34,895 nucleotides of DNA, taken from assembly GCA_903889965.1 (NCBI GenBank), contig CAISZM010000007.1, forward strand, positions 1 to 34,895. Direction: 5' to 3'. Positions 15,414-23,395 of this stretch are shown here, piece after piece. How positions within the stretch are numbered: the first letter of the stretch is position 1; the number at the start of each line of letters is the position of its first letter. Both the position numbers and the translations under genes were made by a program. A model generated the notes under the pieces. That model saw only the letters and a program-made list of their open reading frames with translations, was not told the DNA's origin and ran no database searches. Source of the DNA: an uncultured Elusimicrobia bacterium. GTDB taxonomy: Bacteria > Elusimicrobiota > Elusimicrobia > Elusimicrobiales > UBA9959.

Positions 15414-15739
15414 CTACTATGACCAGGCCATTCAAATGCAGGCGCATAAGTTCTTCCCCCAAGGCCTATTATTTTAAGCCCCGGGCCGTGCCGCTTTGCG
15501 AGCTGGAGGAAATAACGCTCCAACTTGATGAGTATGAGGCGCTTAAGCTTTCCGACCTGCAAAAGAAAGAGCAGGACGCGGCAGCGGCTATTATGAAAAT
15601 TTCAAGGCAGACCTTCGGCAATATACTGGCTTCAGCCAGGCGGAAGCTGGCCGATGCCGTGGTGAACGGCAAGGCCCTTAAGATAGAAGGCGGACCCGTG
15701 CAAGTAATGCGCGGGCCCTGCGGAGGAGAACAAAAATGA
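15407..15739 (+). CDS. DUF134-family putative DNA-binding regulator
   Basis: A 110-residue protein. It has the DUF134 N-terminal PFKCRRI motif, an ELEEITLQLDEYEALKLSDL segment and a sigma-70 region 4-like helix-turn-helix (DAAAAIMKISRQTFGNIL). Such genes are commonly paired with NifX/NafY-like proteins, as here. I prefer the ATG at 15407, which gives MPTTMTRPFKCRR, close to the family start MPRPxKCRR. The TTG at 15383 would put the promoter inside the gene. It overlaps the next gene as ATGA. Confidence 0.85.
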   Translation: MPTTMTRPFKCRRISSSPKAYYFKPRAVPLCELEEITLQLDEYEALKLSDLQKKEQDAAAAIMKISRQTFGNILASARRKLADAVVNGKALKIEGGPVQVMRGPCGGEQK

Positions 15740-16101
15740 ACATTTGTGTACCCGTTGAAAACAGTGACGGTATGAACTCGAAGGTTTACGGCCATTTTGG
15801 CAGCGCGCCTTTCTTCGCCATCTGCGATGTCGAGACCGGCAAGGCTGAATTCCTGGACAACGGCAACCAGCATCATGAGCATGGGCAGTGCAACCCGCTT
15901 GGCGCCATTACAGGCAAAGGCGTAAAGGCCATACTTGTGGGGGGCATAGGCGCCCGCGCCCTCGAACTGCTTAACGCGGGAGGCATAAAAGCTTACCGCT
16001 CACCGCAGGGCCCGCTTTCGACCGCCATTGAAATGTTCAAGAAGAAGGAATTGCCCGAGATACTCCCTTCCGGCTGCTGCCAGGGTCACGGCTGCCACTA
16101 A
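15736..16101 (+). CDS. NifX/NafY-family (dinitrogenase FeMo-cofactor-like) protein
   Basis: A 121-residue protein of the NifB/NifX/NafY small-domain family. It begins NICVPVENSDGMNSKVYGHFG and contains GIGARALELLNAGGIKAYR, both hallmarks. Family members bind iron-sulfur or FeMo-type cofactors. The tail carries CCQGHGCH, an extra Cys/His cluster that may bind metal. A GGAGG site precedes it within the DUF134 gene. No nitrogenase genes are in view, so a role in nitrogen fixation is not implied. Confidence 0.9.
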   Translation: MNICVPVENSDGMNSKVYGHFGSAPFFAICDVETGKAEFLDNGNQHHEHGQCNPLGAITGKGVKAILVGGIGARALELLNAGGIKAYRSPQGPLSTAIEMFKKKELPEILPSGCCQGHGCH

Positions 16102-16112
16102 GCGCCGGCTGC

Positions 16113-16475
16113 ATGGAAGACAAAACAATGCCTTTCGATGAGGCCGTAAAGAAATACTCCGGCCGCATGAATGACGCCGACGCTTCGGCCTCAATTACCG
16201 GCGCCTGCGGCGATACGATGGAATTCTACCTGAACATAAGCGACAATAAGGTTCGGGAAGTGCGCTTTCACGCCGACGGCTGCGGCTATACCACCGCGTG
16301 CGGAGCGGTAGCCGCGTTTTACGCGGACGGGCGCGTGCTGGAGGAAGCCCTGTATGTTTCCCCGGGGTTGATATTGAAGACGCTCGGCAATGTGCCCGAA
16401 GACCACCGGCACTGCGCCATACTGGCTGCCACTGCGCTGTATAAAGCAGTAGCTGATTGCTTGCTTAAGGATTAG
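16113..16475 (+). CDS. NifU/IscU-like iron-sulfur scaffold protein
   Basis: A 120-residue protein resembling the NifU N-terminal scaffold. It has SGRMNDADASASITGACGD with Cys32 and Asp34, DGCGYTTACGA with Cys57 and Cys63, and HRHCA with Cys101. Such scaffolds assemble transient Fe-S clusters. The usual leading H-P-R-H is replaced by KKYSGRM. It follows the NifX-like gene by 11 bases. No NifS/IscS cysteine desulfurase is adjacent. It may be a dedicated scaffold for the NifX-like partner. Confidence 0.8.
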   Translation: MEDKTMPFDEAVKKYSGRMNDADASASITGACGDTMEFYLNISDNKVREVRFHADGCGYTTACGAVAAFYADGRVLEEALYVSPGLILKTLGNVPEDHRHCAILAATALYKAVADCLLKD

Positions 16476-16492
16476 TTTTATACAATATGTTT

Positions 16493-16771
16493 ATGAGGGT
16501 TACCGCTCCGTTGAAAGCCTTCCTCTGCCTGGCCCTGGCGGCTTCTGCCGCCGCGGCCTGGAACTTGCACATATTGGAAACCCACCACGAGGCGGGCGAA
16601 AACTGCCAGATCTGCGCCGTGGCGGCCGCCCCGGAATTAAATTCGGATTGCGGCTCCGACCTGCTGCCCTGCCCTGAAAATTTCAGCTTATTAAAGCCGG
16701 AAGCGCTTCCGCTGATGGCTGCCGTTGTATTCATACCGTCCTTTAACTGCCGTGCTCCGCCGTCGGTCTAA
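16493..16771 (+). CDS. small exported His/Cys protein, putative zinc-uptake accessory
   Basis: A 92-residue protein with a signal peptide or single membrane helix (about 1-22). A short His/Cys segment follows (HILETHHEAGENCQIC, with His26, 31, 32 and Cys38, 41) and then a hydrophobic C-terminal segment. Proteins with this layout occur beside zinc ABC transporters and are thought to be metal chaperones. The neighbours here fit that. The ATG at 16493 lies 6 bases after TACAAT (16481-16486), where transcription should start. An ATG two codons earlier overlaps the promoter. Confidence 0.6.
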   Translation: MRVTAPLKAFLCLALAASAAAAWNLHILETHHEAGENCQICAVAAAPELNSDCGSDLLPCPENFSLLKPEALPLMAAVVFIPSFNCRAPPSV

Positions 16772-16851
16772 CCACCATTAAAGTCTCAGGGCTATTTAGG
16801 TCCCGGGATTTCCATTAGCTTCAAGAAAACTTTCCCATAAGGAGGGTGTTC

Positions 16852-17910
16852 ATGCTTAGAACACGCATCGTTTTGATCATTGCTTTTGCATTTTTGTGTA
16901 ACGCCGTTTGTTCCTGTGCCCTGCACGCCGGTGTGGTCAATCCGGATATTTCCGTTATCGGGCAGATAATTTATAAATACCACGATGACAGGACGGTTGC
17001 GGACGGCCGCAAGCCGACGCTTGACCTGGGCGAGACGGAACTGGTCTTCGATTCCTACCTGAACCCTTACGCGAAGGGCACCTTCGTCTTTAGCGTCGGT
17101 GAGGAGGGTTTAGGCACGGAGGAGGCCTATATTGACGTCATAAAAGGCCTTCCAGACGGACTTGCGCTCCGGGGCGGAAAATACCGTCTCGGCTTCGGCA
17201 AGCTGAACCCCGTCCACCCGCATGCCTATCCGTTCATTGATGCGCCGAGGGTTATGGGGGCCATGCTTCCGGGTGAGGACGGGTTTAACGATATCGGTAC
17301 GCGCGCGTCGTATTTCCTGCCGCTTCCGTGGGCCTCCGACATCTCGGCTGATGTTATTAAAGGCCTCGCGTTCCACCCTGACGAGAAAAATGCGGCGGCT
17401 GGCTGGCTGGCTCATTGGAATAACTCGCTGCTTCTCGGAGAGGCGACACCGCTGGATGTGGGCGTTTCCGCTACGCGGGGGACCAATAATGTGCAATGGG
17501 GAACGAAGACTGCGGTTTACGGCGCCGATATTAAGACCAAGATCCCGTTCTCCAGTCTGACCAAGCTGACCTTGCAGGGCGAGTACTTCTACAATAACAG
17601 CACGGTGGCCGTGGATACAAACACCGGTGATCCCACCCATATGGGCAGGCAGGGTTTTTACGCTTTCGCCGACCTGAACTTCAAGCAAAGGTGGAACGCG
17701 GGTCTCATTTACGACCAGTATAATCCTCCGGAGAACAAGGACCGGACCAATAGGGCGATAAAATGTTTCGCCGGCTACTCGCTGCTTGAAGAAACTACCC
17801 TGCTCCGGATCACGGGTGAGCGTTTTAAGCCTGAGAATTCTCCGGCTGTCCACACCGTTATGTTCCAGGTGTTGTTCAGCATGGGGCCGCATAAAGCGCA
17901 TCAGTTCTAG
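16852..17910 (+). CDS. outer-membrane beta-barrel protein of the zinc-uptake locus
   Basis: A 352-residue protein with a signal peptide (about 1-27). Amphipathic beta strands follow, with porin-like turns, and the protein ends in Phe, as outer-membrane barrels do. It has no TonB plug. Its position just before znuA- and znuB-like genes suggests passive or facilitated entry of metal. A strong AAGGAGG six bases before the ATG fixes the start. The GTG two codons earlier lacks such spacing. A 46-bp tandem repeat begins at its stop codon. Confidence 0.75.
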   Translation: MLRTRIVLIIAFAFLCNAVCSCALHAGVVNPDISVIGQIIYKYHDDRTVADGRKPTLDLGETELVFDSYLNPYAKGTFVFSVGEEGLGTEEAYIDVIKGLPDGLALRGGKYRLGFGKLNPVHPHAYPFIDAPRVMGAMLPGEDGFNDIGTRASYFLPLPWASDISADVIKGLAFHPDEKNAAAGWLAHWNNSLLLGEATPLDVGVSATRGTNNVQWGTKTAVYGADIKTKIPFSSLTKLTLQGEYFYNNSTVAVDTNTGDPTHMGRQGFYAFADLNFKQRWNAGLIYDQYNPPENKDRTNRAIKCFAGYSLLEETTLLRITGERFKPENSPAVHTVMFQVLFSMGPHKAHQF

Positions 17911-17953
17911 ACTATGTCTGTGCCGTATTAAGCGCTATGCGCCTCAGACGGCC
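17908..17953. repeat. 46-bp tandem repeat, unit 1
   Basis: This unit is identical to 17954-17999. It starts at the TAG stop codon of the barrel gene. It contains a nested hairpin: GCCGT (17922-17926) with ACGGC (17948-17952), and inside it GCGC-TAT-GCGC (17932-17942). It lies in the gap before the znuA-like gene. Confidence 0.95.
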
Positions 17954-17999
17954 TAGACTATGTCTGTGCCGTATTAAGCGCTATGCGCCTCAGACGGCC
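17954..17999. repeat. 46-bp tandem repeat, unit 2
   Basis: This is an exact copy of the preceding unit with no divergence. That implies a recent duplication or strong constraint. It ends 26 bases before the znuA-like start codon and repeats the same nested hairpin. Confidence 0.95.
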
Positions 18000-18025
18000 T
18001 AACAGCGGATAAAGGAGCTTCTAAA

Positions 18026-18907
18026 ATGAAAAGGTATCTGATCGTTCCTCTTACAACTGTGTTAGCGGGGTTTGCGCCTTTGAGGGCCGCCCCTGTTAAA
18101 ATAGCGGCGGCCTTGCCGGACATTGGTTCGATCGCCTCATATATAGGCGGCGACAAGGTGGAGGTCTTCTCTATCGGTAAGAGCAATTCCAACCCGCATG
18201 CCGTGGAGGTCCTGCCGTCCTACATGATAAAGGTCTCCCGTGCCGCGATCTACCTGAAGGTCGGCCTGGCGCTGGATCAATGGTCGGACGCCATAATAGA
18301 CGGCTCGCGCAACGGCAAACTGCTCACTGTTGACTGCTCCAACGGGATAACGGCCCTGCAAAAGCCGACAGGCAAAGTGGACGCCTCCATGGGGGACATC
18401 CATCCCGAGGGGAACCCTCATTACTGGCTGGACCCGGCGAACGGGGCCATCATAGCGAACAACGTGGCCGCCGCTTTAAAGAAGGCTGACCCGGCGAACA
18501 GCCAGTATTACGATAAGAATCTCGCGGGCTTCAAGGAAGAGTCAGCCGGGCGCATGGCCGGCTGGAAAGCCCGGCTGTTAAAAGTTTCCGGCCAAAAAGT
18601 CATTACCTATCATTCTTCCTGGATATACTTCACTTCGGCGTTTAACCTGGCGATAGCGGGGACCGTGGAGCCCCTGCCCGGGATCCCGCCCACGGCGAAG
18701 CATCTCGCGGAATTAGTCGAGATAATCAAGCGGGACGGGATATCCATACTGCTGCAGGAATCATATTTCCCTGATGACGCTCCCAAGTTCCTGGCGCGTC
18801 AAACCGGGGTAAAGATATTCAAGTTCTCGCCCTCGTGCGCCGACGTTAAACCTGATTCGTATTTCAGGCATTTTGAAGAGATCGTAGCCCAGATAGAAGG
18901 GAGGTAA
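18026..18907 (+). CDS. znuA: ZnuA-like zinc/manganese ABC transporter binding protein
   Basis: A 293-residue periplasmic solute-binding protein of cluster A-I (ZnuA/TroA). It has a signal peptide (about 1-21). Metal ligands are His58 (NPHAVE), His132 (GNPHYWLDP), His196 (YHSSWIYF) and an acidic residue in the QESYFPDDAP segment near 265. It lacks the His-rich loop typical of E. coli ZnuA. With three His and an acidic ligand it could take zinc or manganese. An AAAGGAG site is present. It is followed by the permease after 5 bases. Confidence 0.9.
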   Translation: MKRYLIVPLTTVLAGFAPLRAAPVKIAAALPDIGSIASYIGGDKVEVFSIGKSNSNPHAVEVLPSYMIKVSRAAIYLKVGLALDQWSDAIIDGSRNGKLLTVDCSNGITALQKPTGKVDASMGDIHPEGNPHYWLDPANGAIIANNVAAALKKADPANSQYYDKNLAGFKEESAGRMAGWKARLLKVSGQKVITYHSSWIYFTSAFNLAIAGTVEPLPGIPPTAKHLAELVEIIKRDGISILLQESYFPDDAPKFLARQTGVKIFKFSPSCADVKPDSYFRHFEEIVAQIEGR

Positions 18908-18912
18908 TATTT

Positions 18913-19749
18913 ATGATGTTATTCCAGTACCATTTCGCGGTCATAACGCTTCTTGTCTGCCTTGTCCTTTCCGGGATCTATACCTATTTCGGGTATCACG
19001 TGGTCCGGAGGGGCGTCATCTTCGTGGACTTGTCGCTTGCGCAGGTAGCGGCGCTCGGCTCAAGCGTGGGCGTCCTGCTGGGCTGGGGGGAACAATTCCC
19101 GGTCCAGAATTATCTGATGTCCCTCACATTCACGCTCCTGGGGGCCTTGCTGTTCGTGGTATTCCGGAGCAAGCGTCAGAAAGTCCCCATAGAAGCCCTG
19201 ATCGGCATTACATATGCCGGCGCGATAGCGTTGTCGCTCATTGTTCTTGAGCGCTCCGCTTCGGGCACCGAGGAGATAAAGGAGATGCTTACCGGCTCCC
19301 TGCTCACGGTTTCTCCCAGGGAGTTGATGTTCATAGCGGCGCTTTGCGCGGCCATGGGGCTTATACACTGGTTCGCCAGGAAGAGATTGATCCTGGTAAC
19401 TGAAGATCCCGCGGCGGCTCGCGGCAAGGGGATGAAGATATGGTGGTGGGATTTCCTTTTTTACGCCACTTTCGGCCTGATAGTGACGTCTTCGGTCAAG
19501 GTGGCCGGGGTATTATTGGTTTTTGCCTTCCTTATAATCCCGGCTGTCGCGGCTATGCTGGCGGTAGAAGGCATCACCCGGCGGATAATATTCGGCTGGC
19601 TGTTCGGCGTGGCCGGCTGTTTCGGCGGCCTTGAATTATCCATGCGGCTGGATCTGTCGTCAGGACCGACGATCGTGGCGGTATTCCTTGTTTTGCTCAC
19701 CGGGACCTGGGCGGCGAAGAAAATGCTAACATGGAAAATCGGACAATGA
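18913..19749 (+). CDS. znuB: ZnuB-like metal ABC transporter permease
   Basis: A 278-residue ABC-3-family integral membrane permease with about eight hydrophobic helices. It carries family motifs VDLSLAQVAALGSSVG and KVAGVLLVFAFLIIPA. It partners the ZnuA-like protein to move Zn2+ or Mn2+ into the cytoplasm. No ATP-binding subunit is encoded anywhere in this window, so the ATPase must come from another locus or be shared. Its stop overlaps the likely start of the sigma factor gene. Confidence 0.9.
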   Translation: MMLFQYHFAVITLLVCLVLSGIYTYFGYHVVRRGVIFVDLSLAQVAALGSSVGVLLGWGEQFPVQNYLMSLTFTLLGALLFVVFRSKRQKVPIEALIGITYAGAIALSLIVLERSASGTEEIKEMLTGSLLTVSPRELMFIAALCAAMGLIHWFARKRLILVTEDPAAARGKGMKIWWWDFLFYATFGLIVTSSVKVAGVLLVFAFLIIPAVAAMLAVEGITRRIIFGWLFGVAGCFGGLELSMRLDLSSGPTIVAVFLVLLTGTWAAKKMLTWKIGQ

Positions 19750-20288
19750 CACAGGAAAACGAACTTATAACACGTGCGCGTGAAGGCGACAGTAAGGCTT
19801 TCGAGGAGCTGGTCCTGAAATATAAGGACCGGCTTTACGGCATCGCTTCCAGCGTCTGCGCAAGGATGCCATCGGAAACCCAGGATGTGGCGCAGGAAAC
19901 TTTTATCTCCGCGTTCAAACACATGGGTTCATTCAAAGGGAACGCCGCTTTCGGCACCTGGCTTTACCGTATAGCCGCAAATAACTGCTGGCAGCGGTTC
20001 CGGAAGGCCAAAACGGAGAAACTTTCCGGGATGCCGGGTGAGAACAGCGGGCATCCTTCCCGTTCCTGCGTCAACGAGAACGCCCTTAAGAACGAACTTT
20101 CCCGGGCGGTAAGCAAAGCGCTGGCGGCCCTGCCGGCGGATTACCGCATAGCGATAACCCTCTGCGATATAGAGGGCTTGTCCAACGCCGAGGCCGCCGC
20201 GCGGGTTAAAGTATCCCTGGCGGCTCTTAAAACCCGGCTCCACCGCGCCCGCGGCCTGCTGAAGGCACAGCTTTCAGGCTTCCGCTAG
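19746..20288 (+). CDS. ECF-type RNA polymerase sigma factor
   Basis: A 180-residue sigma-70-family protein with region 2 (about 5-75, ending with TFISAFKHMGSFKG and FGTWLYRIAANNCW) and region 4 (about 120-175, with LPADYRIAITLCDIEGLSNAEAAARVKVSLAALKTRLHRAR). I chose the ATG at 19746, which forms ATGA with the permease stop. An in-frame ATG at 19731 adds five residues. No anti-sigma factor follows. Being coupled to metal-uptake genes suggests a role in metal or envelope stress, which is inference. Confidence 0.9.
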   Translation: MTQENELITRAREGDSKAFEELVLKYKDRLYGIASSVCARMPSETQDVAQETFISAFKHMGSFKGNAAFGTWLYRIAANNCWQRFRKAKTEKLSGMPGENSGHPSRSCVNENALKNELSRAVSKALAALPADYRIAITLCDIEGLSNAEAAARVKVSLAALKTRLHRARGLLKAQLSGFR

Positions 20289-20369
20289 CGCGAGTAAGGC
20301 TCTCAAGGGGCGCCCCGCCCCGGATATCCCGCTGTCACGGCGCAAGACGGAGGGCGGAAATATTTCTGC

Positions 20370-20375
20370 TATAAT
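20370..20375 (+). promoter_or_regulatory. extended -10 promoter
   Basis: TGC followed by TATAAT is a consensus extended -10. It ends 13 bases before the ATG at 20389, so the leader would be only about seven bases. Confidence 0.55.
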
Positions 20376-20388
20376 TACACTCTGCAAA

Positions 20389-21072
20389 ATGAGACATCGA
20401 ACTGATGCTGCCGGCTCCGGGGAACTGCCCGGTATCAATAAATACAAAGTCCCGATGGCGGCCAAAGTTGCCGGTACGGCCTTTCTCGCCGTTCTCGTCC
20501 CCATCTATCTGCGCACCTACGGGCCTACCAATTTTTTATGGTTCTGCGACGCTGCGCTGATCCTGGCGGTGGCCGGCATGTGGCTGGAAAGCCCGCTCCT
20601 CATCAGCATGTGCTCCGTAGGCATCCTTGTCCCGCAAATCCTCTGGCTCGTAGACTTCGGCAGCGGCCTCCTGGGTTTTTATCTTTTCGGCCTTACTGGT
20701 TACATGTTCGACGCGCGTATCCCGGTCTTTATCCGCGGGCTTTCTCTTTTTCACGGCTGGCTGCCCCTGCTGCTGGTCTGGCTACTGACCCGCCTCGGCT
20801 ACGACAAGCGGGCGCTGGCCTCCTGGACCGCTTTGGCCGCGGGGTTGCTGCTGGCCTGTTATTTTATATCTCCCCCGGCCGGCGCCACGCCGCCGGATCC
20901 CAACACGCCTATCAACATCAATTACGTTTACGGTTTGGGCGAGCAGCACGCTCAAAAGTGGGTCAACCAGAACCTCTACGTCGTCCTGTGGCTTGGAGCG
21001 TTGTGGCTGGGCGCCTTCCTGCCTACACACCTGGCACTGAGCCGGACCTTCGCGGCTAAGCGCCCCTCCTGA
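20389..21072 (+). CDS. uncharacterised multi-pass membrane protein
   Basis: A 227-residue integral membrane protein with about six or seven hydrophobic segments (about 22-40, 50-68, 70-88, 90-103, 120-140, 145-165 and 195-215). A conserved-looking NINYVYG motif lies in a loop near residues 182-190, and several Trp and Tyr residues sit at interfaces. No catalytic motif was recognised. The gene stands alone, with its own extended -10 promoter and nearly no leader. Confidence 0.65.
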   Translation: MRHRTDAAGSGELPGINKYKVPMAAKVAGTAFLAVLVPIYLRTYGPTNFLWFCDAALILAVAGMWLESPLLISMCSVGILVPQILWLVDFGSGLLGFYLFGLTGYMFDARIPVFIRGLSLFHGWLPLLLVWLLTRLGYDKRALASWTALAAGLLLACYFISPPAGATPPDPNTPININYVYGLGEQHAQKWVNQNLYVVLWLGALWLGAFLPTHLALSRTFAAKRPS

Positions 21073-21226
21073 TCGGTTTCGGTTACCGCCCGCAAATCTC
21101 CGGTTTAGTATACCGCGGGGTTGCACCGGATAATAAAAATTATTGTACAATTGGCTTGGTTAGAGGGAATTAAAAATCACTGTAATATGCCCCAGGGCGC
21201 TGAGCCGGAGCGGAGGATGAAACGCG

Positions 21227-22288
21227 ATGAGAATTAAAACTTTTGTCAGGTATTTTAAAATATTGCCCGCCGCGGCGCTCCTGGGAGGGTTGTCCCTCGC
21301 GGCCTTATCAGGCTGCGGGCCGTCGGCGAAGGAAATAGCCCAGCGCCAGGAGGCCATGTTGCGGGCGGAGGCGGCGCGCGCCGAGGCGGAAAGAGTCCGT
21401 CAGGAGGAAATAGCCGCTAGGCAGGCAAAGCTTCTCAAACTGGAACAGGACGGTGATAAGGCCGCAGAGGCCCGCGACGTCGACAACGCGCTGGCGGATT
21501 ATAAAGAGCTCCTTAATATGTCGCAGGATAACCGTGACGAGGACCAGAGGGTGCGCGAAAAGATCATAAAGTTCGTGGCTACGCTAAAAACACCTCCGCC
21601 CGTTCCCGAGGAGGCCCGGCGTTACGCCGTAAGGGCTCAGGCCCTGGTGAAGACGGAGCAGAGCGCCGGTTTCGCTCCGGCCGCGGCCGAGCTTTCGAAC
21701 GCGGTGCTTCTGGTCCCCTGGTGGGCCGACGGTTATTATAACCTGGGCCTGATGCAGGAGGGCGCGGAGGATTACGGCGGCGCCGTCAGGAGCCTTAAAT
21801 TATGCCTTCTGGCGGACCCTCATGCAGCCAACGCCGACGCTATTCAGAACAAGATCTATGAACTTGAAGTGCAGAAGGAAGAGGCGGATAAGGTCCAGGC
21901 CATGGCGGGCACATGGACCAATCCCAAATCTGGCAGCGTGTACACGGTCTCAATGAACGGGAAGAACTTCGAGGCGGAACATTCCGGCTGGATCCTGCGC
22001 GGGGTCAAGGAGGGGAATGTCATAGAGGGTACGATAACCGTCCCGGGAATGGCCCTGTGGTCGAATAAATGCGTGAGCCCGGAGTATACGGTCCCGATGA
22101 AGGGACAGATCTCTCCCGACGGCAGATCGATAACTTTCCAGTACACACAGAATAACTACGCCTCGACCCATTGGAATATAACGGGGCAGGGTATCTTCGG
22201 TACTAACAGGACCGGTCATAACCAGGGGGACTGCATCTCCGTCACCCTGCAGGGTACCTCACCCGACGAGTTTACCATAGCGCGCTAA
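21227..22288 (+). CDS. lipoprotein with coiled coil and TPR-like region
   Basis: A 353-residue lipoprotein. The signal peptide ends in the lipobox LSGC (Cys near residue 30). A charged Ala/Glu/Arg-rich coiled coil covers about 34-85. TPR-like helices follow (about 85-215, including VPWWADGYYNLGLMQEGAEDYG). A C-terminal beta-rich domain (about 225-350) has TYTVS-like strands and two Cys. It is probably an envelope scaffold. Function is unknown. The next gene, 24 bases on, is also a secreted coiled-coil protein, suggesting a pair. Confidence 0.7.
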   Translation: MRIKTFVRYFKILPAAALLGGLSLAALSGCGPSAKEIAQRQEAMLRAEAARAEAERVRQEEIAARQAKLLKLEQDGDKAAEARDVDNALADYKELLNMSQDNRDEDQRVREKIIKFVATLKTPPPVPEEARRYAVRAQALVKTEQSAGFAPAAAELSNAVLLVPWWADGYYNLGLMQEGAEDYGGAVRSLKLCLLADPHAANADAIQNKIYELEVQKEEADKVQAMAGTWTNPKSGSVYTVSMNGKNFEAEHSGWILRGVKEGNVIEGTITVPGMALWSNKCVSPEYTVPMKGQISPDGRSITFQYTQNNYASTHWNITGQGIFGTNRTGHNQGDCISVTLQGTSPDEFTIAR

Positions 22289-22312
22289 GGCCGGCTGAAA
22301 GGGGGGCGGATA

Positions 22313-23395
22313 ATGGGAAAATATCGCTGCGGTTCGGCCGGGATCCTGCCGGTTCTCCTGGCCGCGGTACTTGCCTCCCTCCCTTCCTCGGTCTTCGGCG
22401 AATGCGGCGCCGCCCCGAACGACGGGTGGGGTTCTAATTATTCATCTTACGCGTCCTGGTGCACAGGGTGCGGAGGCCGCCCTTACAACGATAACGGCGT
22501 GGGGTGCGATATGAGCGGCGCGCCCTCCGGAAGTTCGTACACGGCCCCGGCCGTAGGCGGGGTTCAGGGCGCCATACTGCAGGGCATTCAGAACGGCATA
22601 CAGCAGGCGCAGCAGGACGCGGCCTTGCAGAAACAGCGGCAGCAAATAGAAAATGACCGGTCCGCCGAGCAAATGATGCGGGACGGCGCCGCGATAGAGG
22701 AAGACGCCCGCGAAAAAGCCCGGCTCCTAGAGGAACAGGAAAAAAATTCCGCGGATAAGGAAAAACAGACGAAAGCGCGCCGCGCCGAGGAGATACTGTC
22801 CCAAATGAGGGGGGGCGCAGGTGCTGGCGTACTGCCGCAGCAGGCCCAGGGCGCGCCGTCGGCTTCTCTCGCGCCTAAGGACCTCGCCAAGGCGCCTTCC
22901 GATACGGAAAAATGCGCGCGCGAAACGGATTTTAAAACATACCAGGATAGAGCGGCCGAAAGAAGGCAGGTTCTGGGCAGGCTCTCCGGCTATCCCCCCG
23001 GGAACCGTATATTGAAGGCCAGGGCGGACTGGTGCAAGCTGCATATCCCCCTGCCGCCCAGCCCCTCCTCAGCGGATTATTGCGGTCAAAACCCCGTTTA
23101 CGAGGGCAGGATGATAGAGTGGCGTGGCAGGTGCGCGGTGGTAGCCGAGGCCTCCTCCGCGGCTGCTTCGCCCGCTCAGGCGGCTGCCGGGAATACCGCA
23201 AAGGGGTCCGCTAAAGCCGGTCCTGCGCCGGATTGTCTCGGCGTTTACGACGGCGAGACGGACAGTTGTTCCCGTGAAGACCTGATACTTTATTCCAATT
23301 GCATAAATAAGGCCCTGCGCAGTTTTTCAAGCTGCATGAATTTCCAGGACCCGGCCAAGGGCACGCCCGCGACCGGTTCCGCGGCTCCGCATTAG
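22313..23395 (+). CDS. secreted Cys-rich coiled-coil protein
   Basis: A 360-residue protein with a signal peptide (about 1-29, cut near VFG-ECG). An N-terminal Cys-rich Gly/Tyr segment follows, with a CTGCGG motif. A long Gln/Glu/Lys/Arg-rich coiled coil spans about 85-170. The Ala/Pro-rich C-terminal half holds scattered Cys, including GQNPVYEGRMIEWRGRCAVV. No family was recognised. It probably shares a transcript with the preceding lipoprotein. The 194 bases after it show no feature I can support. Confidence 0.6.
   Translation: MGKYRCGSAGILPVLLAAVLASLPSSVFGECGAAPNDGWGSNYSSYASWCTGCGGRPYNDNGVGCDMSGAPSGSSYTAPAVGGVQGAILQGIQNGIQQAQQDAALQKQRQQIENDRSAEQMMRDGAAIEEDAREKARLLEEQEKNSADKEKQTKARRAEEILSQMRGGAGAGVLPQQAQGAPSASLAPKDLAKAPSDTEKCARETDFKTYQDRAAERRQVLGRLSGYPPGNRILKARADWCKLHIPLPPSPSSADYCGQNPVYEGRMIEWRGRCAVVAEASSAAASPAQAAAGNTAKGSAKAGPAPDCLGVYDGETDSCSREDLILYSNCINKALRSFSSCMNFQDPAKGTPATGSAAPH

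Noticed and set aside
15736-16475. Nitrogen-fixation locus
   Set aside because: NifX-like and NifU-like proteins occur widely outside nitrogen fixation, and no nifHDK, nifB or nifE/N genes are present.
17110-17901. 263-codon open frame on the minus strand
   Set aside because: It is antisense to the barrel protein, which has a signal peptide and strong ribosome site. Its own product has no recognisable motif.
17945-17953. GCCGTCTGA on the minus strand, matching the core of the Neisseria DNA uptake sequence
   Set aside because: It occurs only within the two repeat units as far as I noticed, and nothing else suggests Neisseriaceae. The 9-base match is most likely chance.
17908-17999. 46-bp repeats considered as a CRISPR array
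   Set aside because: There are only two units, directly abutting with no spacer, and no cas genes are present.
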